Shown here one piece after another: positions 15,032 through 22,570 of a DNA stretch of 33,439 bases. The number at the start of each line of letters is the position of its first letter. Position 1 is the first letter of the stretch. The stretch covers positions 1 through 33,439 of the forward strand of contig DASTBU010000103.1 in the NCBI GenBank assembly GCA_035711845.1. The letters are read 5' to 3'. Made by a program: the position numbers and the translations under genes. The notes below the pieces were generated by a model, which saw nothing but the letters and a program-made list of their open reading frames with translations, made no database searches and had not been told where the DNA came from. This DNA is from DASTBU01 sp035711845. GTDB lineage: Bacteria > Acidobacteriota > Vicinamibacteria > Vicinamibacterales > 2-12-FULL-66-21.

Positions 15032-16642
15032 TCAGCGGATCTCTATCGATCCCGGCTTCGATATCACCAGCGTCCCCATGCATTGGTCCGAACTGTCAGC
15101 GATCATCCAGGCATGGGTCGTGTAGGTCTGGATCGACGCGCGCTGGCCGGGCTGCAGAATGCCGGCCACGATCTTCGCTCCCGCAAAGTCGAACCATATC
15201 AACTTGCGCGGTTGTGTTGATGTGTTCACGAACTCCACGGGCACAGCCATCTGCGACGCACCGGACTTCAGGTCACCGCCGCAGGGCTGCCAGGCCGGGC
15301 CTGCGGGCGCCCCTGTGGACTGAGCCGGGGCTCCGGCTGGCGGCTGGGCCGTCCCTTGCGACGCCGCCTGCGATGCCGAGGCCGCCTGGGCCGGCTGCGC
15401 CTCCGCCTTCTTCTTGAGATCCCCGAGGATGGCGTTCGTCTTGGCCGTGACGTCGTTGTCGGTCTTTGCCTGACGCTCCGACGGCGTTTCCTTCTGCTCG
15501 GGCGGTTTCGTGGTCCCGGCCGGCGCGTCGGTTGTCGTCGGCCGCGAGGCTGGCGCGGGAACGCTGTTCTCTGGCGCGGCCTGTACGGGCGGCGTGGTCG
15601 GTACGGGCGGCGGCATCGCCGGTGGCATCACTGGCGGCGCAGCACGTCGCGCGGCACCGCGGCCCGTGTGTCTGACAGGCTCCGGGGCGGCGGCCGGTTT
15701 GGTTTCTGGCAGGAGCAGTTGGAAGAAACACTCGTCGACGTACGCGTACAAGGTGACACATCCCATCGCTTGCGGATTGGCCAGATGCAAGAAGCCGGTG
15801 TCCATCATCCCGTCCTTCACGATCTTCGGATCGGGTGGCCTTTTCGGCGCTTCCATCACCTTTCGTGCGATCCCCAGCACCTTCTCCCGGCCGTGCGTCT
15901 TGGCGAGCGTCTCGAACGTCGCCTTCGTCCGCTGAAGGATGTCTGGAAAGATACCCTCGACCAGGGCCTCTCTGTTGATCCCGTACTCGTTGTGTCCCCA
16001 GATCAGGCCAAGGGCGTACCAGCGTGGGTCTTTCGAAGCCAGGAGATCATATGGACTCGCGAACGTCACTCGACCGGCGCGCACGAGCTCCGACCAATCC
16101 CGGGCGCGCCGGTAGGTCGCGTACTCCGGGAGCTTCGTCGCGGATACCACATCGCGCCCGCGCGCAGCATTGACCCACGTGCAAAAAGCGCTGGCCGCTC
16201 CCCCGGCGAGTCCACCATCGACCTCACCGCCGGCCAACTTCATGAGAGTGCCGACCGAAGTGTTGTACCTCGTGAGATCCCCTCCCTGGCAGCGACCGTC
16301 GACACGCGCGAGATTCAGGTAGCTGAGGTCTTTCGCGTACAGCTTTTGCGCAAATGCGGCTTCTGCCTGCGCGAAGCCCGGCCGGTCCGGGTATGTGGCC
16401 CAGTAGTCCTTCCTTGCCGCTTGGATCTCACGGTCGAATTCAGCAAAGTTCTGTTTGGCCGCCGCGAAACTCTCTGCCGCCTTTCCGAGAGTCTCGACGA
16501 TGGGACCGATGGAGAAGACGCCAGGCATATCGTCGAACGGGTCGTTGTTGGGACGTTTCGTTTGTTTAGCAGTGGCGGTGGCGATCCAGCTGCAAACCAG
16601 AGCAGACAACAGCACCCTAGTGGTCAACGTCTTCGTGCACAT
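15032..16642 (-). CDS. Secreted protein with unrecognised core and C-terminal VHL beta-like domain
   Basis: This 536-residue protein has a signal peptide (TLTTRVLLSALVCSWIATAT, cleaved near residue 26). Residues about 45-310 form a domain shared with the upstream gene product: YWATYPDRPGFAQAEAAF, then RRARDWSELVRAG, with Cys residues. A Pro/Ala/Gln-rich linker spans about 315-460. The last 70 residues resemble the von Hippel-Lindau beta domain: VEFVNTSTQPRKLIWFDF, LQPGQRASIQTYTTHAWMIA, then CMGTLV. In eukaryotic VHL this fold binds hydroxyproline peptides; the ligand here is unknown. The start at 16642 has GGAGGGGAAT before it. It lies 35 bp downstream of the TonB_C gene, so an operon is likely. 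Confidence 0.85.
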   Translation of the reverse strand: MCTKTLTTRVLLSALVCSWIATATAKQTKRPNNDPFDDMPGVFSIGPIVETLGKAAESFAAAKQNFAEFDREIQAARKDYWATYPDRPGFAQAEAAFAQKLYAKDLSYLNLARVDGRCQGGDLTRYNTSVGTLMKLAGGEVDGGLAGGAASAFCTWVNAARGRDVVSATKLPEYATYRRARDWSELVRAGRVTFASPYDLLASKDPRWYALGLIWGHNEYGINREALVEGIFPDILQRTKATFETLAKTHGREKVLGIARKVMEAPKRPPDPKIVKDGMMDTGFLHLANPQAMGCVTLYAYVDECFFQLLLPETKPAAAPEPVRHTGRGAARRAAPPVMPPAMPPPVPTTPPVQAAPENSVPAPASRPTTTDAPAGTTKPPEQKETPSERQAKTDNDVTAKTNAILGDLKKKAEAQPAQAASASQAASQGTAQPPAGAPAQSTGAPAGPAWQPCGGDLKSGASQMAVPVEFVNTSTQPRKLIWFDFAGAKIVAGILQPGQRASIQTYTTHAWMIADSSDQCMGTLVISKPGSIEIR

Positions 16643-16677
16643 ATTCCCCTCCGTGAGGGTCCAGAAATCGCCAGCGG

Positions 16678-18654
16678 TTACCGAATAACCTTGATCTGCG
16701 CGATATCCGTCAAGCGAAACAGGATGCCATCAGAATTTACCCAGAAATCCGAGGTGATTTCGATCGTCTTGCCGACGATGTTGGCGCCGCGATCGCCGTA
16801 ACGGCCTTCGAAGGTCGGAACGAAGCCGTAGGTCCGCGCGCTGACAGAGTTCCCGGCTTCCTTGAAGAACAGCCGCATATACCGGACCGCGCCGCCGCCG
16901 CTTTCCTCGATGACGTGCGACACCGTGCCCGTCGCCACAACCGTCCTGCCGGCAGCGGCCTTCAGCCCGTCGATGTCCGAAACGGCAAGGCGCCGAATCG
17001 GTCCTGGCAGCGTCAAGCCCGGCTTCTCGAGGAGCTGCCCCAACCACCAGCCGGGCCGGCGATGCTCGATCAAGCCGAGCGGTGATTTCTCCGCTTTCAG
17101 CACCTGCGCGGCCGCAGACAGCACATTCTTTTCACCGTACTTAGCCACGAGCTCCCGGTACCCCGCGAGCGCGTCTTCCCATCGCTGCGAATAGATGCCA
17201 GTGCCCATCACCGCGAACACCGCCGCACCGCGAGGCTCCGAGAACAGCAGCGATTCGAACGCACGGCGCGGACTGGTCACCGACAGAGAGCCTTCGATCG
17301 ACGTAATCGACATCGGCTTGATCAATCGTCCGTGCTTCTGTTCCGCCGCGAGGACCTTCGCGGCAGCGGCGAGCACTGCAGGTTCACCGACAACTTCCAC
17401 CATCGCGCTGTACACCCGCACGGCTTCGCTCTCGGGAGACGGGCGCTTGATGCCCGCGCCCCAGCTTTCCTGCAGGATCCGATCTTCGACGAGCTGCAGT
17501 GCGTAGGTCTGCGGCTCGATATACTTGCGGATGTCGATTCCCGACGCGAGGAACTCCGCCCAGTCGCGCGCACGCAAGTACGCTTCGAGTTTGTCTGACG
17601 ACGCCCGCAGCGCGGCCATCGTCTTGCCAGGCACGAACGTCGGAGCGATGTCGTTCGCGCGCCGCACACCCATCTCGTACCGCATGGCCGCGACGAGATC
17701 GTCGAATGTCGTAGACGCCTGCCGCCGTATCCCGTCGTCCAGCGGAAGCGTCACGCGCTTCAGGACGTCCAGCCCGCTGGTCATTTCGTCGGAATCCTTC
17801 ATGGGACTGCGTTTTCCCTCCGGAAGGGCCCACATCAGGTACCAACCGTCCTTCGCCCAGAGCAACCTCGAGAACTCGGCTTCGGCAGTCGCGAAGCCTG
17901 GACTCGAGGGGAATGCCTTCCAATAGCGGGCGCGCGCGTTCGCGATTTGCTGATTGATCTGCGCCAGCTGCAGGTTTGCCGCTCCAACACTCCTGACCGC
18001 ATTGGTGAGATTCGACATAATGACTTGGCCCAGTGTCGGCCGATAGCGCCAGACCGGCACGCTTGTCGTCACTCGACGCATGACGACGGTCGGTTCCGGC
18101 GCCGGCTTCGGCGTCAACTCTTCACCCGAGCGAATCGGCGGCGGCTTCACGCCAGCGCCGCCTGAAGCACTGGTGGGCGGCACCGTCGGCGCTGCCGGTT
18201 CAGATGGCTTTGGAGGTCCCGCAGTCTGGGTCTCTTGCTTCGCAGCGGCTGGGACGTCGGGCACGGGCATCAGCCGGGCCTCAGACGTCATAGTCTGCCG
18301 CTGCACCAACGAATTGAACGAGAGCATGACGACGCCGGATGCGGGCGCCTGCATGCCCCTCGGATCGAATTCCCACTGCCGCACCGCGGCAATCGCGGCC
18401 GCGTCCAGACCGGGAATCGACTTGGCAATCGTCGCGTCGGTCACGCGGCCATCGGTGCCAACGGTGATCCGGACGAAGACAACTCCCTGAATGCGCTTCT
18501 CCCTGAGTTCGGGAGGATACGTCGGCTCGACGCGCTTGAGGATGCGAGGAAGTTGGCCGGAGATCACCTGACCTGCGCCCAAGCTACCGGTCGGCAATCC
18601 AAGCCATGCGAGGAGCAGGGCAACAACCAACGCGGAACTGGCCGTCATTCGCAT
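16678..18654 (-). CDS. Exported TonB_C-domain protein with shared core and OB-like C-terminus
   Basis: This 658-residue protein starts with a signal or anchor segment (ALVVALLLAWLGLPTGSLGA). A TonB C-terminal domain lies unusually near the N-terminus, residues about 35-118: RVEPTYPPELREKRIQGVVF, then AAIAAVRQWEFDP. A Pro-rich linker follows at 140-190. The core from about 215 is shared with the downstream protein (ARARYWKAFPSSPGFATAEA, LRARDWAEFLASG). The last ~100 residues (GRTVVATGTVSHV ... GKTIEITSDFW ... IAQIKVI) look like an OB fold. ATG at 18654 is chosen because GGAGG lies 6 bp before it; in-frame ATGs at 18699, 18660 and 18648 exist. It is first gene of the pair, divergent from the winged-helix kinase. 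Confidence 0.85.
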   Translation of the reverse strand: MRMTASSALVVALLLAWLGLPTGSLGAGQVISGQLPRILKRVEPTYPPELREKRIQGVVFVRITVGTDGRVTDATIAKSIPGLDAAAIAAVRQWEFDPRGMQAPASGVVMLSFNSLVQRQTMTSEARLMPVPDVPAAAKQETQTAGPPKPSEPAAPTVPPTSASGGAGVKPPPIRSGEELTPKPAPEPTVVMRRVTTSVPVWRYRPTLGQVIMSNLTNAVRSVGAANLQLAQINQQIANARARYWKAFPSSPGFATAEAEFSRLLWAKDGWYLMWALPEGKRSPMKDSDEMTSGLDVLKRVTLPLDDGIRRQASTTFDDLVAAMRYEMGVRRANDIAPTFVPGKTMAALRASSDKLEAYLRARDWAEFLASGIDIRKYIEPQTYALQLVEDRILQESWGAGIKRPSPESEAVRVYSAMVEVVGEPAVLAAAAKVLAAEQKHGRLIKPMSITSIEGSLSVTSPRRAFESLLFSEPRGAAVFAVMGTGIYSQRWEDALAGYRELVAKYGEKNVLSAAAQVLKAEKSPLGLIEHRRPGWWLGQLLEKPGLTLPGPIRRLAVSDIDGLKAAAGRTVVATGTVSHVIEESGGGAVRYMRLFFKEAGNSVSARTYGFVPTFEGRYGDRGANIVGKTIEITSDFWVNSDGILFRLTDIAQIKVIR

Positions 18655-18992
18655 TGTCATCCTCCGGCGATCGAGAATCACCGGGAAACCGGACGCCATT
18701 CGTTCGCTCGACGCCCGGCCTCGGCGCGCTGAGCGGCGCTCAGCCTGGGTGGGACTTGATTGAGGCTCGTCCTATGCCTATTTCCCCACCTGGCCTGGCG
18801 CACCACGAGAATCGCCGCCACCCGTCTGTGCTAGAGGCGATACTGCACATGGCGGCGGCATTGCTGCGCGCGGCGGCCCGCCGATAGGCTGCACTTTTTT
18901 GCTTCACCTGGCCGGCCTTGTAGGAAAATGGCACCGCCTGCGGCAGGCATGACATCGAAGTCTGTGCGCGGCGCTTTTGCCTGTCCTGACGG

Positions 18993-19015
18993 AACTCTCA
19001 AGAAACTCTAAAGAA
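18993..19015 (+). promoter_or_regulatory. 11-bp-spaced direct repeat, candidate winged-helix operator
   Basis: AACTCTCAAGAA (18993-19004) is followed by AACTCTAAAGAA starting at 19004, one helical turn away. OmpR/PhoB-type winged helices, such as the one encoded just downstream, bind tandem repeats spaced 10-11 bp. The site ends 11 bp before the GTG start and is in the 372-bp divergent region shared with the TonB_C/VHL pair. Autoregulation or co-regulation is inference. The purine-rich end may also serve as the ribosome binding site. Confidence 0.5.
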
Positions 19016-19026
19016 GGCGAGAGACC

Positions 19027-21726
19027 GTGGGTCACCTCTGGCGATTCGGCGACTGCGAGCTCGATGAGGCCGCGCGAGTACTTCGCGTTCGCGGCGAGGC
19101 CGTAGAAATCGAAGCGAAGCCCTTCGAGGTCCTCCGGACTCTCCTCCTCCACTCCGGTGAGGTAGTCACCAAGGCCGAGCTTCTCGACTCCGTCTGGCCA
19201 GGCACTGCGGTGGTGGATGGATCGCTCGCCACCGCCGTTTCAAAGGTCCGGAGACTCCTCAGGGACGATGAACAGGTCATCGTCACGGTGCCGCGGATCG
19301 GGTACAAGCTGTCCGGTTCAGTGCACTGCACGGCTGCTCGAATACCTTCCGAGCCCAGGATGGAGCTCGCGGCGGGGCAGCCGGTCCCACGCCGCGAGCA
19401 ATGGCATCTGACGCGGCCGCTCGACCCGGCAAACAGCGAAGTCTGGCTCGCTCACCATCTCAAGACTCGCGAGCCCCGCGTGTTCAAGTTCGCGACGGAC
19501 GACCTGCGCCTGAAGGCTCTCAAGCGTGAAGTCACCATCGCACGCCTGCTCGGGGATGCTCTGGGCGATCGCGCCGAGTTCGTACGCGTTCTGGAATGGA
19601 ACTTCGAGGCGCCTCCACACTTCCTCGAGAGTGAATATGCGGGTCCGAACCTGGTCGAATGGGCAAACGGACAGGGCGGGTTGCAGAACGTCCCCTGGTC
19701 TCTACGCCTGGACTTGTTCAGGGACATCGTTCGTGCCGTTGCCGCTGCGCACGAACTCGATCTGCTGCACAAGGATCTCAAGCCGGGCAATATCCTGATC
19801 GGCTCCACTCCGGACGGCAGCAGCCAAGTCAAAATTGCGGATTTCGGGAGCGCATCCTTATTAGTACCTGCGCGGCTGGCCGCGCTGGGGATCACGAACC
19901 TTGGCTTCACTCAGACGACCGGGGGCGACGCGAGCGCGCTGACCGGTACGTTGTTGTACATCGCACCTGAGGTGTACGCGGGACAAACGGCGACCGCGGC
20001 GTCCGACGTGTACGCGCTCGGCGTCCTGCTCTACCAGCTCGCCGCTGGCGATTTCCGCAAGCCGCTGGCCCTGGGATGGGAGGCGGACGTTGTGGATCCT
20101 CTGATTCGCGAAGACATCGCGGATGCGGCACGCGGCGATCCGGCGCGGCGCCTGCCCGACGGACACGCGTTTGCTGAGCGGCTCGACGCATTGGACCGCC
20201 GGCGCGCCGAGCGCGAGGCGCTCGTCAAACAACGAGAACAGGACGCCGCGGCGGAGATGCGGCGATCCCGCTTCCGTGCGCGGCGTCCATGGCTGGCAGC
20301 GGCCGCGATCATCCTGCTGGCGGCGATCGTGTCAGCCGTCACGATTTTCCGCAACGGGACGTCGAGCGTCGCCACCATCGCTGTTCTGCCGCTGCAGAAC
20401 ACGCAGGCAGATCGCGAGCTGGATTTCCTGCGCCGCGCGCTCGCCGACGAGATCGCAACCGCGTTGACGCACACTCACGGTGTGCAGGTCCGGCCGCTTT
20501 CCGCATCCGCGAAATACGACAGTCCCTCGCCCGATCTTCACGCAACCGCGCGAGAACTGCAGGTGCAGAGTGTCGTGACGGGACGGTACCTGAAGCAGCA
20601 ATACCGACTGTACGTGACACTTGAAGCGGTCGATCCCGCGAAGGGGCAGGCGATCTGGCAGGATTCGTTCGACGCGCCGGCCAACAGCCTGATTGCCGCG
20701 CAGGTGCAGATCGCGCTCCGAGTGCGGGAAGGACTTGCGCGGGCCCTCGGGGCGTCCGTAGCGGATGCGTCGATCGGGCCGCGCAACGAGGAGGCGTACG
20801 AGCTGTACCTTCGCAGCGTGGCACTGCCGGCCGTTCCTGCCAACAACAAGCAGGCGCTGGAGATGCTCGAGCGTGCCGTCACTCTGGATCCAGGGTACCC
20901 GCCGGCATGGCTGGCACTCGGGCGAAGGTACTACGTCGAGTCGCGATACAGCAGCGGGGATGCGTCGATGATGGCGCGCTACAACGAGTCTCTCGAACGC
21001 GCGCTGGCGTTGGATCCAACCTACGTTGCCGCCGGCGCCGGTTTGATCGTCAGCCGCGTTGAACGTGGGGAACTCGCCGCCGGGTACCGAAGCGCCACCG
21101 ATCTCGTTGGCCGGCGTCCCGACAGTGTCGAGGCGCAGTTCGTCCTCAGCTACGTGTTGCGATACGCGGGGCTGCTCGATGAATCTGCCGAGCGCTGCGA
21201 GGCTGCGTTGTTACTCGATCGCAAGATGCAGACGAGCGGTCTGCGCACGTGCTCGATGGTCTTCTTGCTAAAAGGAGACTATCCGCGCGCAATGAACTAC
21301 CTCCAGCTCGATCAGAGCTCGGATTTCGTGCACGCCATGACCATCGACATGCTCGTGCGTCAAGGGAAGGTCCAGGAGGCGTTGCAGATCAAATCGATCC
21401 AGATACCTGGTTGGACGAGCTACGACGTATTACGCGCGTGTCTCGCTGGAAAGGGCGCCGATGAGATCGCCACGCTGACTGAATTGGTCCGCGCGTCAGA
21501 AGATCCCGAGTTGAATTACTTCGCGGCCGGACACCTTGCCTACTGCGGGCAGACGGACGCGGCCGTCGATCTCCTCAAGCGGGCCATCAGCGGAAACTAT
21601 TGTTCATATCCGTCGATGGAGCACGACCCGCTGCTTGCCCGAATTCGAGCGAGGGCCGACTATGGTGAAGTTCAGGCGACAGGTCGCGCATGTCAGGAGA
21701 GATTCCTGGCGAAGCGAGCCGAGTGA
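19027..21726 (+). CDS. Winged-helix / Ser-Thr kinase / TPR membrane signalling protein
   Basis: This 899-residue protein has four parts. Residues 1-98 are an OmpR/CadC-type winged helix (VWPGTAVVDGSLATAVSKVR, VPRIGYKL). Residues about 130-390 are a protein kinase: Lys154, catalytic loop HKDLKPGN (Asp250), DFG at 272-274, APE at 313-315. The glycine loop is weak. A membrane segment lies at 421-441 (PWLAAAAIILLAAIVSAVTI). Outside are a TolB-like region (IAVLPLQNTQ...) and TPR repeats to the C-terminus. The architecture predicts an inner-membrane sensor with both DNA-binding and kinase parts in the cytoplasm. GTG at 19027 is the only start that keeps the winged helix. It is divergent from the TonB_C/VHL pair. 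Confidence 0.9.
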   Translation: MGHLWRFGDCELDEAARVLRVRGEAVEIEAKPFEVLRTLLLHSGEVVTKAELLDSVWPGTAVVDGSLATAVSKVRRLLRDDEQVIVTVPRIGYKLSGSVHCTAARIPSEPRMELAAGQPVPRREQWHLTRPLDPANSEVWLAHHLKTREPRVFKFATDDLRLKALKREVTIARLLGDALGDRAEFVRVLEWNFEAPPHFLESEYAGPNLVEWANGQGGLQNVPWSLRLDLFRDIVRAVAAAHELDLLHKDLKPGNILIGSTPDGSSQVKIADFGSASLLVPARLAALGITNLGFTQTTGGDASALTGTLLYIAPEVYAGQTATAASDVYALGVLLYQLAAGDFRKPLALGWEADVVDPLIREDIADAARGDPARRLPDGHAFAERLDALDRRRAEREALVKQREQDAAAEMRRSRFRARRPWLAAAAIILLAAIVSAVTIFRNGTSSVATIAVLPLQNTQADRELDFLRRALADEIATALTHTHGVQVRPLSASAKYDSPSPDLHATARELQVQSVVTGRYLKQQYRLYVTLEAVDPAKGQAIWQDSFDAPANSLIAAQVQIALRVREGLARALGASVADASIGPRNEEAYELYLRSVALPAVPANNKQALEMLERAVTLDPGYPPAWLALGRRYYVESRYSSGDASMMARYNESLERALALDPTYVAAGAGLIVSRVERGELAAGYRSATDLVGRRPDSVEAQFVLSYVLRYAGLLDESAERCEAALLLDRKMQTSGLRTCSMVFLLKGDYPRAMNYLQLDQSSDFVHAMTIDMLVRQGKVQEALQIKSIQIPGWTSYDVLRACLAGKGADEIATLTELVRASEDPELNYFAAGHLAYCGQTDAAVDLLKRAISGNYCSYPSMEHDPLLARIRARADYGEVQATGRACQERFLAKRAE

Positions 21727-21837
21727 CACCGGCCCTGCGACTCGCGCAGCTCCTGCTCCTCGTCGGCATCAAGCTTCATCGCCGGACTTTTCAGCGCGCG
21801 ACGGGTGTCAAAAAGGCACAATCGGCACCGGCTGCGG

Positions 21838-21945
21838 TGTGCCCGCCAGTGTGCCCAAAACCGGTCCGAGGAGCATCAATCGTCAGCCAACGCCAACCAC
21901 GAAGCCAATGAAAACGGGCCTGAAATCATCGATTTCAGGCCCGTT
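21838..21945 (+). other. Island-end module: GTGTGCCC pair and 15-bp hairpin
   Basis: Two GTGTGCCC copies are followed by a perfect hairpin AACGGGCCTGAAATC / GATTTCAGGCCCGTT (21913-21927, 21931-21945). The whole ~200-bp block through the tRNA fragment is repeated with high similarity at 29818-29930. Plus-strand reading gives a short tail (CGVPASVPKTGPR) like the end of an integrase gene, whose body is missing. The hairpin may be its terminator. Confidence 0.55.
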
Positions 21946-21963
21946 CTGGAACTCCCGGCAGCC

Positions 21964-22024
21964 TTAGCAAACCGCCGCCTTCAGCCACTCGGCCACCTCA
22001 CCGCTCGAGAAAGCTAAGTATACG
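21964..22024 (-). repeat. Partial tRNA-Ser copy 1 (5' half plus promoter)
   Basis: On the minus strand the copy runs from the -10 box (CGTATACTT) through the acceptor 5' strand, D arm (GGCCGAGTGGCTGAAGG) and anticodon stem to TTTGCTAA, then stops. The 3' half is missing, so it cannot be a working tRNA. It is a likely attachment site at the distal end of the segment carrying the TonB_C/VHL/kinase locus. Confidence 0.85.
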
Positions 22025-22516
22025 ACGAGCATCGACTTGCGCGGAACGCATTGTCCCCGTTTCTGTCCCTGAAATTGTCCCGCCAGCGCCAAGAAACCTC
22101 ATCGAAACGGCGGCGGACGCGCCGTCGGACCCGATCCGGAAGAAGGCGGTTTTTTCAACCGATGCATGCGTCTGCAAGTGGCTGAACAAAAGTGGTTTCT
22201 CGCCGCGAGCTCACCGAGACATTTTTGGGGGAATGGTGTGATCGCGGCGACGATCAGCTGGCAGGAGTGCAGATGGGGACGCCGGCGATGTACACCGGTC
22301 TGTCGAACCGCTATCTATCCAGCGCGCTGTCTGTTGGCGACAATCCGCGAACTCGGTGCCGGTTCAATATCGGCACAGCGCGGTCGCTCGCGCCGCGTGG
22401 CTGGAAGCAACAGTCGGGCGTGCTTGCCGGATGAGCCGCTGGTTTGACGCTTCAATCCCCGACGCGCGATACTCCACCTCCGTAATTCCGTTCAACCAAC
22501 CAGCGAAGGAGTCTCG
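22025..22516. other. Left end of second segment, no gene supported
   Basis: A cluster of three TGTCCC motifs lies at 22051-22078 and a core-like GGCGGTTTTTTCAACCG at 22144-22160, in the same order as the GGGCACAC cluster and core beside the tRNA. Short frames from 22166 and 22192 look non-coding. The promoter for the following kinase should be at the right end. Confidence 0.4.
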
Positions 22517-22570
22517 ATGAAAGCACTGCGATCGCGAATCTCAGATCGATTCGCCGTGTTGCATCGATGA
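22517..22570 (+). CDS. 17-codon leader ORF coupled to kinase
   Basis: ATG at 22517 has GAAGGAG at ideal spacing and encodes MKALRSRISDRFAVLHR. Its TGA stop overlaps the kinase ATG (ATGA). The kinase start itself has no ribosome binding site, so its translation probably depends on this leader. There is no hydrophobic segment and no attenuator-like codon run. Confidence 0.5.
   Translation: MKALRSRISDRFAVLHR

Noticed and set aside
15356..16801. 481-codon plus-strand frame
   Set aside because: It is antisense to the VHL-like gene; the start is Arg/Leu-rich low complexity arising from the Pro/Ala linker.
22166..22447. Small plus-strand frames in the segment B left end
   Set aside because: No ribosome binding site and no resemblance to known proteins; they lie across the end-module repeats.
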